Below, piece by piece: positions 14,201 to 27,884 of a DNA stretch of 64,000 nt. The DNA is from Anisus vortex (taxonomy: Eukaryota > Mollusca > Gastropoda > Planorbidae). How positions within the stretch are numbered: the stretch's first letter is position 1; each line of letters opens with the position of its first letter. Where the stretch lies: the NCBI GenBank assembly GCA_949126835.1, contig OX421505.1:6828587-6892586 (forward strand). Reading direction: 5' to 3'. The notes under the pieces were generated by a model. The model was not told the origin of the DNA and did no database searches. It saw only the letters and a program-made list of their open reading frames with translations. A program made the translations under genes and the position numbers.

Positions 14201-17200
14201 TCTAAAATAAATCTCTTGTCTATTCTTATTCTGTCTATCATCTATTTCTATTTCTTAAAAGAGATTGATTAGAAATGATTCTTTGTTAGGGTTATTTCTG
14301 TTAGTTGTTTTGACTTTGTTTGTTATTGTTAAGAATTATTAAAGTAAAATTACTATAGTCTTGTCAATGTTATACATGTTGTGATTCTTTGTCAAAAATT
14401 CCTCTATCATTTGTGGTCCAAGCAGCATTAGTGTATTGTGATTGTGTTTTTTTTTTCTATTGTTACTTAATATAATTTTTTTTGTTGTGTATTTTTTGAG
14501 ATATCATTAATATGCATTGGTTAGTTTTTGCTCTCTGAGTATAATGGTCTATGGTAAGAACATTAACAATAATAAGTTCACCTAGATAATAATAATATGA
14601 ATATTCACATTCATAACTATATAATTTAAGTAGTGCCCAAATACATGTAACTACAATTAACAAAATAATAATTGATATCTAATACATGTAACTACAAATG
14701 TACAAAATATTCACAATATAACAGGTAAAATAACCTAAATAAAAATAATATTGTGCTTTGCAGTGCTACTGTAATAATATTATCTAGAATTTACATTGCT
14801 ATTAATTATAGTAAAATTATTGTGTATTGGCATTAATGAAAATGTACTTCCAGTAATCACAATGAAAATGTACTTCCAATACTGATAATAATTACATCCA
14901 TTTCAATTGCTCATAGTGGCTTATGATAACATTAATCTAATTCTTATATGCCATCCTTAATAATAATAATAATATTATCTATGTGCTACCATTGGTAATA
15001 ATAAGATTGTACATTGCTTTGCGGAAAATAATTGTGCAACCTATATAGTAATAATAAGTCATAATAGCAAAAAGTGACTTGCACTTGCTTTCAACTCTTC
15101 TATAAAATTGCTAATAATAATAAAATAAACAAGCCATAATTGAAAATGTGTCTTGGCTTAGCATACTTGTTGACATTCTAGCATTTTGCATTCTGAATTA
15201 TAAACATTTTACTATAGCATAGGATTAAAAAAAGTTGCTGTGATATTATATGACTGCTCATTCTGTATTTAATAAATATTGTCATTCAGTAATATAAAAA
15301 TGCTCATTCAGTAATTAATAAATATTGCCATCCAGTATAGGAATAAAACATTGCTATACTATAAAATAGTGCATTATAATAATTGTACTGTACTATAATA
15401 TAATAAATCTTGACATTCATAATAGATAATAATGGAGTCAAAGGTTCAATTACTCTATGATGAGGCTAAATTGTTGGCAAAAGAATATGGTATTACTGAT
15501 AAGAAAGAATATCAAGAATTTGTTGAAAATAAAGTTAAACAATTGAAAAAAGAATTAGCAGATAAGGAAAGAGATGAACGAGCAGAATTAAGAGCTCATG
15601 AAATTAAACAAAAAGAACTAGAAATAAATAAAGAAAAAGAATTAAAAGAACTAGAAATGAATAAAGAAAAAGAATTGAAAGCACTAGAATTAAAAGAAAA
15701 AGAATTACAATTGAATAAAGACAAAGAAAAAGAGTTGAGAGAAACTCAGTTGAAAGAAACACAACTAAAATTAGCTCATGAATTGGAGTTGGCTAAATTA
15801 CAAAATACTAAAGTTGAGCAAACAAATAATGAAAAATCAAAACATGGTGTTAGATTCAAAATGCCTCCTTTTGATGGAAAAGAGAAAATTGTTGATTTTC
15901 TAAATTTATTTGAAGCAACATGTAAAGGATATGGGATTCCCATTTCAGAATATTACATTCACCTTATCCCACAATTGAAAGATAAGGGTAGGGAAGCACT
16001 ATCACATATTGATAAAGAAATAACTGATTATGCCATTATCAAAGAACAGTTAATTAAATTCTTTATCCACTCTGAGGATTATTACAGACAAAAGTTCCAT
16101 AACTTTATCTTAACAGACAAGATAGAACCGAGAGCTTTTGTGTCTGAAGTGAAAACATTTTTACTTACCTGGTTAGACTTAGTAAAAATAGATACCAAAA
16201 ATCCTAATGAGATTATAGAAATCATGGTTGTTGATAAAGTATTAGAACAAGCTTCTAAACCATTGTTTACTCACATTATGGAAAGAAAAGTTAAGACAGT
16301 TGAAAATTTGATAGAGGCAATCTCAAATTTTAAGGATACCTAAAACATTAACTGTCAAAGTAATGCAAATTTCGCATAACAATGCATTGTCAGGTCATTT
16401 GAGTAGCAAGAAAACAGTTTGTAAACTTAAAAAGAATTTCTGGTGGCCTAAAATGGAAAAAGATTTGAAAACATTTATTAAAAGCTGTGATACCTGTCTT
16501 AGACATAATAAAAAAGATTCTAAACATAAGGCTCCAATACAAATGACCGATACCATAAACAAACCTTTTTACAAGATAGCAGTTGATATAATAGGGCCCA
16601 TGAAGCAGACTAAAACTACCAAAGCAAAGTTTGCCTTAACCATTATAGACATGGGGAGTAGATGGATAGAGGTAGTTCCATTAAGGGAAATAACTGCAGA
16701 AAGGGTCTGTAATGCTCTTTTACCTATCTTTTGTCGTTTCGGTTTTCCAAAGTTCATATTGAGTGACAATGGAACTCAATTCAAATCAAGCCTTACTCAA
16801 GCTTTTGCACAAATGTTAAAAATCACTCAAATTTTTAGTTCTATATACCATCCTGAATCAAATGGTATGATAGAAAGGGCTAATCAAACAATAAAACAAA
16901 TGATAACAAAAGTGTGTGAAGACCATCCATTTGAATGGGATGATTACCTTCCAGCTATTTTGTTTGCTTATAGACAATCGGTTCATGAAAGCACAGGTTT
17001 TACACCATTTGAATTAGTGCTTGGCAAAAATCCCAATGGACCATTGGATAATTTCAAATCAGAATTATTAGGACTTAAAGAAAAAAAAATGTCTCCATTT
17101 GACTTAGTCAATAAAACTGAAAAACATATGAAAACAGCTTATGAATTTGCTGTACAAAAAAATGAAGAAATCAAATCTAAAACTTTAATCAGAGAAAATA

Positions 17201-19699
17201 TTCATAAGAACATGAGAAAACTAGAAGTTGGTAATAAAGTACTTGTTTATTTGCCAATTGGCAGTGGCAATACTATGGAATGGAAAGGACCTTTTGAAAT
17301 AATACTTAAGCTATCTGATGTATTTTACAAGGTTAACATTAATAACAAAGAGAAAATTATTCATTTAAACAATTTGAGAACTTATGAAGAAAACAAAGTA
17401 ATTGAGAATAAATCAGAAGATGATTTGATAATTGAAAATAAATCAGAAGATGATATCAATAAATCAGAACATGCAAAAATGACATTAAATAAATGTTGTT
17501 CAATATTAAAAAGCTATAATAGGGAAAATAAAAGCAAAAGAATTGAAATTGAAAATAAACCAGACAATGATATTAACAAATCTGAACATAGAGAAATAAC
17601 ATTGAGAAAATGTTGTGAAATTCTAATGAATTTTAGCAGAGAACTCAGGTATAATCAATAAAATTATACATAGGAACAACTAAATTTATGAATGGGATAT
17701 GATATTTTCAGTAACAGGTATAATGACATGATAACAATTTTTTTTTTCTTTTGTAAAGAACAAATATGTAAATATGGATACTGGTATAAAATAATCTAAT
17801 TGATGAAAATAATGATTATCAGTTGGAAATTTTTTTATGTAGCCTCTGAACAGTTTGATAAGACTGTTAAGCACATAAATTTTGTGGCCTCTGAACAGTG
17901 AATCTGTTATGCCATATGTTAACATTAATATGCCTATGTAAGTCTTTAAAAAAGCATTAGAGGAATTGAAATAAGAATGATATAATAATGAAATGCCTAT
18001 GTAAGACTCTTAAAGTCAGAGCATTAGATGATAATATTGTATTGTATTCATGTAAGACTAAAGATAGCATTGAAGCCAATAAATAAATGATACATATAAG
18101 ACTCACAGGAAGATGAGCAGTGTAATATAAATATATAATTGAAGGGAAGACTTGAATAACTTGTGTAATATTTTATTGTAAACTAAGATAAAAGATAATC
18201 ATGTTACATTGTAAGTAATGTTATTGAGAATATCAATCTATAACAATCAATAATAATCAATAATAATCAATAAAAATATCAATACAAAATGACAATTGAA
18301 TAAACCGACATTAGTATTATATTAATTTTGTTGTATAAAATAATAAATGTTGTATGAAAAAATTTTCATGGAATCTATTTAGATTTTGTGAGATAAAGAT
18401 AATAGATAATCTCGACAGCCTTGATGAGTATTTAGCATAATAATTATCGATACACATCACTGATATCAAATAGTTTATCTCAGTATTACTGAAGTTGATT
18501 AGACAATACCTAAAGATAGTTGTCTATGACTAATTGTCATATTAACATTAGACATTATTCTTTGTGTCTTTTGTTTATATTTCTGCCTATGAATTTTTTT
18601 TGTTGTTTGTACATATATTAAATGAATTTTTTATCTATGTATTATTAAATGAATGATTACATGCATTAATTAAGATTAAGATAAATTTTTTTTTCATTAT
18701 TGTAAACATTTTTCGTATCAAAAATAATAATAAATTATTATTTTTTCTCTGTGGTTGGGGGGTATGCTATGAAGCCATTAAATAATATATAGGTAGTAGC
18801 TATATTAATAATTAAAAAGTCGAAATAAAACCCATTTTTGGATATTAAGAAAACCTATATCGGAAGTAGAGATAGTCAAGTGACTGTCCATGCGGTCGGC
18901 AGTCTTTTCTCATAACTCACAAGGAACGCAGGCATTATTTTAGACTCAGGAAAAATAAATAAAATTGTGTATTATGTTGATACTATAAAGCTATATTTGT
19001 TCATTGGATGTGAAGTGTCAACTGTTAATGAATTGTTATTAAATAATATGCTGCAACAAGTCGTTCATTTATTATTTACAAGTTTGGAATTTATATTGTG
19101 GTGATGTCGTCCATTTTGATGTTCAAATCAATCAAATAATTCAGCTACTGCAACTCAAATACTCTGAGAAGACTGGTGGTAATGTTTGATAGTCCAATAA
19201 TAATAATAGGACATCAACAATTATAAAAGGATGTTAAAAGTAAATGGGTTTTCGATTGCTTTGTTCAGGCATCCCATTACATGCACAAATGCGAATCGGG
19301 AAGAAAGAGTACTAATATGTCAACCAACACAAAGAAATTAAATATGGATTTTAATTATAAACTATAAATACATATACATTTTTTGGGTTATGTTCTATTG
19401 TTATTATAAACTATCTCTATGTCCGTCAAAATGACATCTATAAGAATGGCAAACATAAAAACAATTAAACAATTAAAATAAACAAATTAAGAAAAATAAC
19501 AAAAAAAAAATATAACAATAACAAATGTAATTAGTAATACGTTTCTTTTAATAAAAATAAAGGGATGAATTCAGCAATTTCGGAGACCGTTTGTAATTTA
19601 TGTATTGCCTTTTGTCCCAATACGTTAAACGGCGTAGGATTCTATAGAAACAAATTTTAATGTATAACAGTATAAACAAACTAACATATAAACAAACTC

Positions 19700-19756
<57 letters not shown>

Positions 19757-22700
19757 ACAAACTCACACTTTATATATAGGCTAACATGCCTAGCATGATC
19801 ACTCACCTTCGCCAACGACGTCTTCGGTGGCTTGGCCATGTTTCCAGGATGGAGGATGGGCGAATCCCAAAAGACCTGCTATATGCTGAGCTCACGGAAG
19901 GCAGGAGAGCTACCGGCCGCCCCCCATCTCAGGTTCAAGGACGTCTGCAAACGTGATCTAAAGGCTATAGATGTAGAGGTCGGAAACTGGGAGAACCTTG
20001 CTCAGCACAGAAATAGTTGGAGAGGCACCTTACACACCGGTATAAATGCGGCAGAGGGCAAACTTCGCCTTATGGCGGAGGCTAAACGAGCAGCGAAGAA
20101 AAGTAGGCTGCCCCTAACAATCTCCAACGGTCCAGCTTTCAAGTGCCAGAGATGCGATAGAGCCTGTCTCTCAAGGATAGGTCTCCACAGACACAGTCAA
20201 TTTTGCAGGGCTGGCCAAATCACAGTAGCGCAAATCTAATCGTCTTTCGAGACTATGGAGCCAATGATATATATATATATATATATTTAAAGACATGCTT
20301 TTTTAAAAACCGATTACAATAATTAAATTTTTTTCTTAATATGTTTTCAGTGAAAAAATATATTCATATTATAGCTTTCTGTTCATTTTAGTTTATACAA
20401 ATGTTATCCGTAGCTAAAAGGTCTATGTATTTTTTCCCCGGCAACGCAGGACAATTTAGATTAACTAAAATGTTTACAGAAAGTAAAATTTAATAAGTTA
20501 ATATTACTTTACATATGAAGGAGACAGGTGTTCGATTCTCAGCTAGGGATAGTCCTAACTTGTTTTCATATTAAAAGTTAACCCCATTACAATTGTGATA
20601 TAGAAGACCACCTCTAAAAGGTTGTAATTCAATACTGAAGCTGCTTCTGTCTAGGTTCTGTAAGTACGATTCGATGAGGCCGGCTTGACCTTGAATTATC
20701 AAATAACTTCTTCAATAATGATGAAAATAACTTCTACTTAGCTTGTAAACAATTAATGTAAGGAGTTAGTCAGTTGTAAAATTCAACAATTTTATTTAAT
20801 ATAACTTGCGTAAAAACGTGTAAGTATTCATAACAGTATGGAAACATTCAATCATAGTACAATTAACAGAGCGAAACGAAATTACGTCTGTCTGCAAAGG
20901 GAGTCAGTCGAGAACTAATTAAATTGATGGGGACACCAAAACAGCTTGAAAGGCCGCCCAGCCAAAGTAGTGGCTTAACCAATGAAAATGCTGGAATCAT
21001 ATCATGCGATGTTTTTCCAAGTAGTAATTTGCATATCCGCGCGTACGGCTGGAAGAAGGAGAGAGGGGGGTTGGTTTATTAGCAGATGATCATTGTCTGC
21101 CGGCCAGCTAGTTCAATCTGGATTTATGCCAACAAAAGTAGTTTTGCTATCTCCCACTTATTTTTAAACAAGAAAACCATAAAAACACAGTTTTTATTAT
21201 ACTCCCTTTCTTTGTAAACTAAGTTTACCATTTCCACTTCACTACAAAACTAAAATTTTGAATCGGTAATGTCGGCAAATACATATCTAATTATAAAGAT
21301 TGCGCATTTTTTTTAATGCATGAAGCCACGATCGTGGCTTTGCTTTTGCGCATCCTTTTTTTTTTATGGCTTTGGCTAGCAAAAAACATAAAAAGATAAC
21401 TCGCCTTGTTTCGGCTAGATTGTGTCACAAACACATTGTGTCGTTTTCATTCATATTTTTTCGTAAAAACGAACAAATCCGAAAACTTTAGTTACTTCCG
21501 TCAAAGGCAGCCATGTTTGTTCGTATAATATGTTACTCGATTCGCAAATTAGTGGAAGGTATTCGTGACTATTTCAAAGGCTACGATTCTGAGAATTTGA
21601 TAGAATGTATTGTTAGTCGGGACAAGTCTGCAGGGCCAAGTTTCGTCTCGATTGGACGACGGGAAGTGGTCGAAAAATCGATGCAAAGTTTTGCTATCCA
21701 GCAAGCAAGCAGAAAGACAGACAGAATATACAAGTTAATAGAAAGGAAGTAAAAAAGGAGAAATTCTACACATTAGGTTTTTAAAACAAAAGCAGATAAT
21801 TAACAGTAGTGACTTATTAAGATGAATGTTTTCAAAAGAATAATTATGTAAATGGGAAGATAGGTACATGGGGGGGGGGGGGGGGGTTAAGATATTAGTT
21901 ACTTATCATTGTCACGTAACAGAATATTTATTTTAAATTACTTTCCTAAATGTTTTCAGTAAATAATTATTATATTAAATGTATTTTGTCCCAGGCCAAT
22001 ACAATATATTTCAATGAAGAGACGCCCAATACTTTAACACGAGCATCTAACAGTGAAAACAACAAATGAAACCATTTGGCTATTGAATACAACGTGCATA
22101 TTTTTTCGTTGTGTATGTTTTCCAGACAATCTGCTACTATGGCGTCTGCCACCCAACCTGGTACGACGACTACATGATTCCGCTAAGCCAGTCCACCAAA
22201 CCGACCAGACCATTCAGCAACAACGAAACAAGAGGTAAACTATGATTTAATATGCCTCTTGAAATGTTTACTTTAACACTAACCCTAACTTATTGGGTGT
22301 ACTATAGTAAGTAAAGTACCCTTCGGTAAAAAAAAAAATGTCCACAGGGCCGGGGTAGGCAGAGTTCACCAGTTTCTGTGGCTACGACATTCAAGGGAAT
22401 TAGGTAGTCAGCACAATGTCTAGCCACGTTTATATTACCACAAGTAAAGTCAGAACTGGGTAGACTCAGGGACACACCAGTCCCCCGAATGAATCCCAGC
22501 CTTCACCAGGTTTTGAATCAAGAACCTTTCAGTACGCCAGTCGGACGCTTAACCACCTCGGCCACTTTGCCCCTTTACAAGTGGTGTTAACCCTTCCCGT
22601 ACCGACCTACTTCTATCTATGCTGCTTTCAGTTCCGCTATATACGCGCCCGGGACTGTAAGGGTTAAATCAAACAAGCGCCTTTGCTTTGGTGGCCAAAC

Positions 22701-25700
22701 TCCAACTCGATTGCCTACAACACCATAGAGAGGTAAACAAGGTCACCACTATGTACAAGATTATGAACCGCTACGTAGAAATGTCCACACAGCCAGGTCG
22801 CAACCAACAGGTGTCCAGCTCTACCCAAGGTCATAAGCTCAAAGTGCATGTCCCACACGCACGCACCAATATCTACAAATATTCTTTTTTTTTTTCAGTC
22901 AGCCATTAGGCTGTGGAACACCCTGGACCAGGCCACCATCACTGTACCGACTGTACTGACTTTCAAATCAAAATCAAATCAAAATATATTACACGATATT
23001 AATGTAATAGTATGCCTATATGAAACCACGTAGTATAATATGTCTATGCAACTATTATATCTTCCCAACCACAATATTGTATTAAAGAACTAGATCTATT
23101 CATTACACAATGTTAAGAATGGGAGTATTGAAAATACATTACACTGTTAAAGTGGACCCAGCAGACGAAATTACTTTTAACTTTTAATGCTAATTGAACA
23201 ATTGTTTGCGGCATAGCTATAATTAGAACGTTGATAGCTTGATCGTCTGCCAGTGAACCCCTCCCCCCCCCCTCCTCACTCTCACACTCTCTCCCCGCCT
23301 TTAGCATCATGACACATTTTTTTAGCCTAAAAACTTCTAGAATATTATGTTGAGGAATAAATCCTATTGGTTGAACTCGATAACCTTTGTATTCGAGTGT
23401 CTCGTTAGCTCAGCTCACTTCCCCAGCTAAAATCAGTCGGAACTAGAGATGGGCGAAACCGTTCACCATACTGATCGCCGCTCAATTGAGCGCTCACTAA
23501 AAAGATCCGGATCCGTTTAACGGATCCACGGCCACGGATGATTTAGTAATTTAGCCCCCCCCCCCCCCTCCGCCCCCCACTCCATTTTTTTACATGTTGG
23601 CTGTGAAGGGGAGAGAAAAACAACTTGGATCCCTTGTTGATACGCCGTTTTTTTTTTGTTACTTACAACATTAACACATATAAATACGAAATAAGTATTC
23701 TCAATTGTCTAGTTGTATGCTACTAAACTAATTATAATTAAACTTTTATTTTTAGTTTAAGCGATAATTCCTTTTTTTTTCATCTAATAATTAAAATTTA
23801 AACGGGTAAATGTAAAATAATGTTATCATATTTGCTAATTATAATGCAAATTAGAGACCGACCGATATTCGGTTTCGGCTTCGTTTTCGGTGCCGAAAAT
23901 AGGCAAAAAACCTTTTTAGGCGTGTTTTCGGTTTCGGCCGAAGCCAAAAGGTTAGTTTTCGGTTTGTTTACGGTTTCGGCCGAAAGTGATATTGACTTTC
24001 GGTCATCAGCCAAATATCTATTTTAATTTTATAAAATTCATAATGCTACGCTATTGCTGCATCTATTACTCTGCTTATTGATAGTTTCATTTAGTTAAAC
24101 TGTTGTGAATTAATCTGTGGGAAGTAGGGATTTTAAACAAAACTGGATTTCTCGACGAAATCATTCATAACTGCGTCCAACGATTTATTTATCTTTTTAT
24201 CTGAAGAAATATTTGTAACGGGAACGGATCAGACCCGTTCAGTACAGACTCGGATCAGACCCGATCAGTACAGACCCGATCAGTACAGACCCGATCAGTA
24301 CAGACCCGATCAGTACAGACCCGATCAGTACAGACCCGATCAGTACAGACCCGATCAGTACAGACCCGATCAGTACAGACCCGATCAGTACAGACCCGAT
24401 CAGTCAGGGCCGGATTTAGACTTGATGGGGCCCTAAGCTATTTGAGATATGGGGCCCTTTATAAGCTTATAATAATAAATTATTATGTCAGTGCCAAATA
24501 TGATTTTCGGATATCTAGAGGGTTAAACTGAAATATAATTAAGAAGGATATACCTATAGATAGTGACAAAAAAATAAATCAAAGTCTATAAAAAGACTTG
24601 GAGAGGAGATGGGCGCCGCCAAGTCTACCAAGCCCAAGAGAGGACTAATGAACACCCAGTGTCCATTAGCTCCCCCCAACGACCGCCAAGGTTAAGGGAC
24701 TACAAAAAAAAAAATATATAATAAGATGAACCGCTCGCTTTGATATTTCTGCTATTTGATAACTTGTCCTCTAGACTTCAGTTTAGTAATTCGCTTTGAT
24801 TTTCTCAATGAAAAATTAAGATTAAAATCAAAATTTGTATGTAGCGTAAACATTTAATGCAACCGTAGGAGCGTATAAGTCATTTATGACAGCCTTATTG
24901 GTTGCGTAGAAAAAAAAAAGAACATAGGACCCTATAAGCTCTAAAAATAGAGCTAACGGTTCATCGTATTATAGTCTATGGATAACTCTTTTTAAAAATC
25001 TTCTTAAAATCATTTTTATTCATAACAAACTTAAAAAAGCAAACTCTGGTAAAAAGAAACAAAAGTTCTTTTAAATGGCGCAGTTTACAAAGGCTAATTA
25101 TCTAATCTCTTGACATATGTTATAAGGATTCAGGAATTATATTAAACTAAAATATTTTCTTTCTTGCCTTTGCCAGAGCAAAGTCACTGATGACATCATC
25201 AAATGATAAACTGCTTACTTTCTATCTAGATGAGACTGTGGAAACATAATTTATCTTGAGTTATTGTTGTTCTAAATTCATTTTTTATCATCTTCAGCTG
25301 AGAAAAAGATTGTTCTCCAGAGCAATTGGCAACCATCATTTTTAGAAAAAAGTCGAAATTGCTTCTACATTAGGGAATGCTGATTGGACTCGATCGTTAA
25401 ATATTACCCTATGCAGATCGTGATGTGTCAGACTATCATTTTCCGCTGAACCAAAGGCTTGACTATGTTTAACATATTGATGAAAATGCTTGATTTCTCC
25501 TACAAGATTCATGTGCACATCTTCAGAATTTCTTCTTCTGTAGCTTCCAATTTTGTTAAGAATGAAAACTTTTTTTGCAGCGTCATTGTATACTGAGACC
25601 CATTGTGTTAGACTTGACTCTAATGCATCCATCACAGGTATAAATGTTTCGATTCTGAACTTGTCTCATGACTCAAGGTTCTCAAAAGCATCATCTTCAT

Positions 25701-27609
25701 CATCACTGAAATGCCTTCTTCTATATGTGCTTTTTTTCGTAATCAACATGAGGCAATGTTTCCTTTGCTTTTTCTTGAAAATGATCGAACATATCACTGA
25801 AACCATTAACAAAATCGGAAAGTGATGCATACGATCTCCTACATACATCTAGACTAATTTGAGGGTCTTGCAGTGATTGACTAGTCTAATGAAGACCATC
25901 TAGCAAGTAACTCCACAAATATAGCATTACCATAAATTCAAGCTTATCCATTTTATTCAAAATATTTATGGCTTGATTTCTTGTTTCGCCTTTTCTCTGT
26001 AGAATTAATATGCAGCGGATGCAATGCAGAAATGATTCCATCATACTTATCAAGTATTGCACTTGTAGCAATTAAATGTGCTTCCCATCTAGTCTTTGAT
26101 AAAGACTATGTAACTTTTTAATCCTCTTTGAAGAATGACAAGAATACTGCCCATGTGTAGATGATGAAAAGAAAATATTTATTTCATGAACAATTCCAAA
26201 AAAGATTACTGCATCCAAGCAACATGGAATATACATAGCATACTTGTTAAAATTCAATATTATTATTTGCATACCCTTGTATTTGCCAGTCATGTTGGCA
26301 GCATTATCATAAGACTGACTCGACAGGTACTAAAATCTTTTTTGCTCTCATTTGTAAGGTACGTGTGCACCATATTATCCATACTCTCCATTGTGTGTCT
26401 ACCCATCTCTAGGAAAGTAAGAAAACATCCAATAGGGAGCCCGGCCATCATTTGTTGAGACATACCTCGCAATAACAGTGATCTGATCAATATGGGGCCG
26501 GTCTGGAGTGGAATCCACAGATAAACTGAACTACCCTGTAGTTCTTAAATAATCCAAGATTGAGTCTCTTACTTCATGTGCCATAATTTAGATAAATTCA
26601 TCACATATTGCTGTAGAAGCATTAGATGTGACACCTGATTCTTTACTCCCATTAATTTGTATGGCTTGCTAGAAAAGGATCAAATTTTTCTATAAGTTCG
26701 AGTAATCCAAGAAAATTGCCATTGTAAGGATAACCAAATAAGTGCTCATCTCCTCTTAAAGATAAATCACGCTCTGCCGTAGTAAGCTTAATTATGAATG
26801 TCACAACTCGTTCAAGAAATTTTTTCCATAACTGCCGTTTATTATTTATATATAAAATAATGCTGCAGTATATTTAAGTATATATGACAATTGTTCACTC
26901 GAACAATTTTGCTTGGAGGCCCCCAAGAAAGTGGGGGCCATAAGCGATAGCTAGTTTAGCTTATAGGTAAATCCGGCCCTGCGATCAGTACAGACCTGGA
27001 TCAGACCCGGATCCTAAGTGAACTATGGAAACCAGCATATCTAAATGCAGAACGGGAACGGATCAGTAATGATCCGGGTCAGATCCGGGTCAGATCCGGA
27101 TTCTAAGTGAACTATGGAAACCAACATAATATCGAAATGCAAAACGGGCACGGATCAATACTGATCCGGGTCTTTTAACAGTGATCGGCTTTCAGATCTG
27201 TTCCTTTAAAGACCCGATCAGTCGATCAGTTCGTTAGTGAGCGACCCATCTCTAGTCGGAACCTTTTACTTCAGTGGATAAAGACGTGGTCACGTGGTTA
27301 GTCTCTGCTTTTAAACTTGTACATCTGATGTCTAATCACATATTTTATACATTAATTTTTCAAGTATTTGCACTGCAGCTTTTATTTAAATAAATTGTTG
27401 GAACTGTCATTGAACGGAGTTTCATTTTTTTATTACAAGCTGAATTTTATACTGCTTAAATCAAAATTGAAGAGTTATTCAATAAACCACCGTTTGAGAC
27501 TGTGATGAATCTGCCGGCCTCTGATTCATAATAATAGAACCTTGACACTGCAACTTAAGTATCGTTCAACTTACAATATACTTATTAAGGAGGTTTTCTT
27601 TATAACTAT

Positions 27610-27672
<63 letters not shown>

Positions 27673-27848
27673 TATATACTAGTTTTTATGCCCGTCAAAC
27701 TGACGGAGAAACGAATGACTAAAATGTGTTTTGTTAAGGGAGAAAGAAAACAATTACAACAAAACTGGGGTGAGATTGGCATTTAGTTTTTGTTCTTTTT
27801 TATTGTTTCTGGTCGCCCTGACCCTGGCACATGCATATGAATTGTTGC

Positions 27849-27884
<36 letters not shown>

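Larger units (their letters stand above)
12877..19219 (+). mobile_element. Ty3/gypsy-type LTR retrotransposon lacking protease, RT and RNase H
   Basis: LTRs of 455 bp (12877-13331 and 18765-19219) read identically and begin TG and end CA. The 5-bp target duplication ATTAT lies at 12872-12876 and 19220-19224. A primer-site-like TGGTGGCAGCTAACGG follows the left LTR, and a purine-rich ggttggggggta precedes the right one. Inside are a Gag-like gene and an integrase gene only. Identical LTRs mean recent insertion, so proteins were probably supplied by a complete relative. Confidence 0.92.
24405..26981 (-). mobile_element. hAT transposon with CAGGGCCGGATTTA ends, nested
   Basis: Perfect 14-bp inverted ends CAGGGCCGGATTTA and an 8-bp duplication CGATCAGT (24397-24404 and 26982-26989) define the element precisely at 2577 bp. 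It encodes a broken transposase on the minus strand and itself carries a MITE at 24715-24981, making three levels of nesting. Confidence 0.95.
23444..27254. mobile_element. Non-autonomous hAT element with TAGAGATGGG ends
   Basis: Ends TAGAGATGGG and CCCATCTCTA are a perfect inverted repeat. The 8-bp duplication GTCGGAAC flanks it (23436-23443 and 27255-27262), which is diagnostic of hAT insertion. Removing the inner element leaves about 1.2 kb with no transposase, full of gatccg/cggatc motifs and a 15-bp minisatellite. A second hAT sits inside. Confidence 0.92.
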
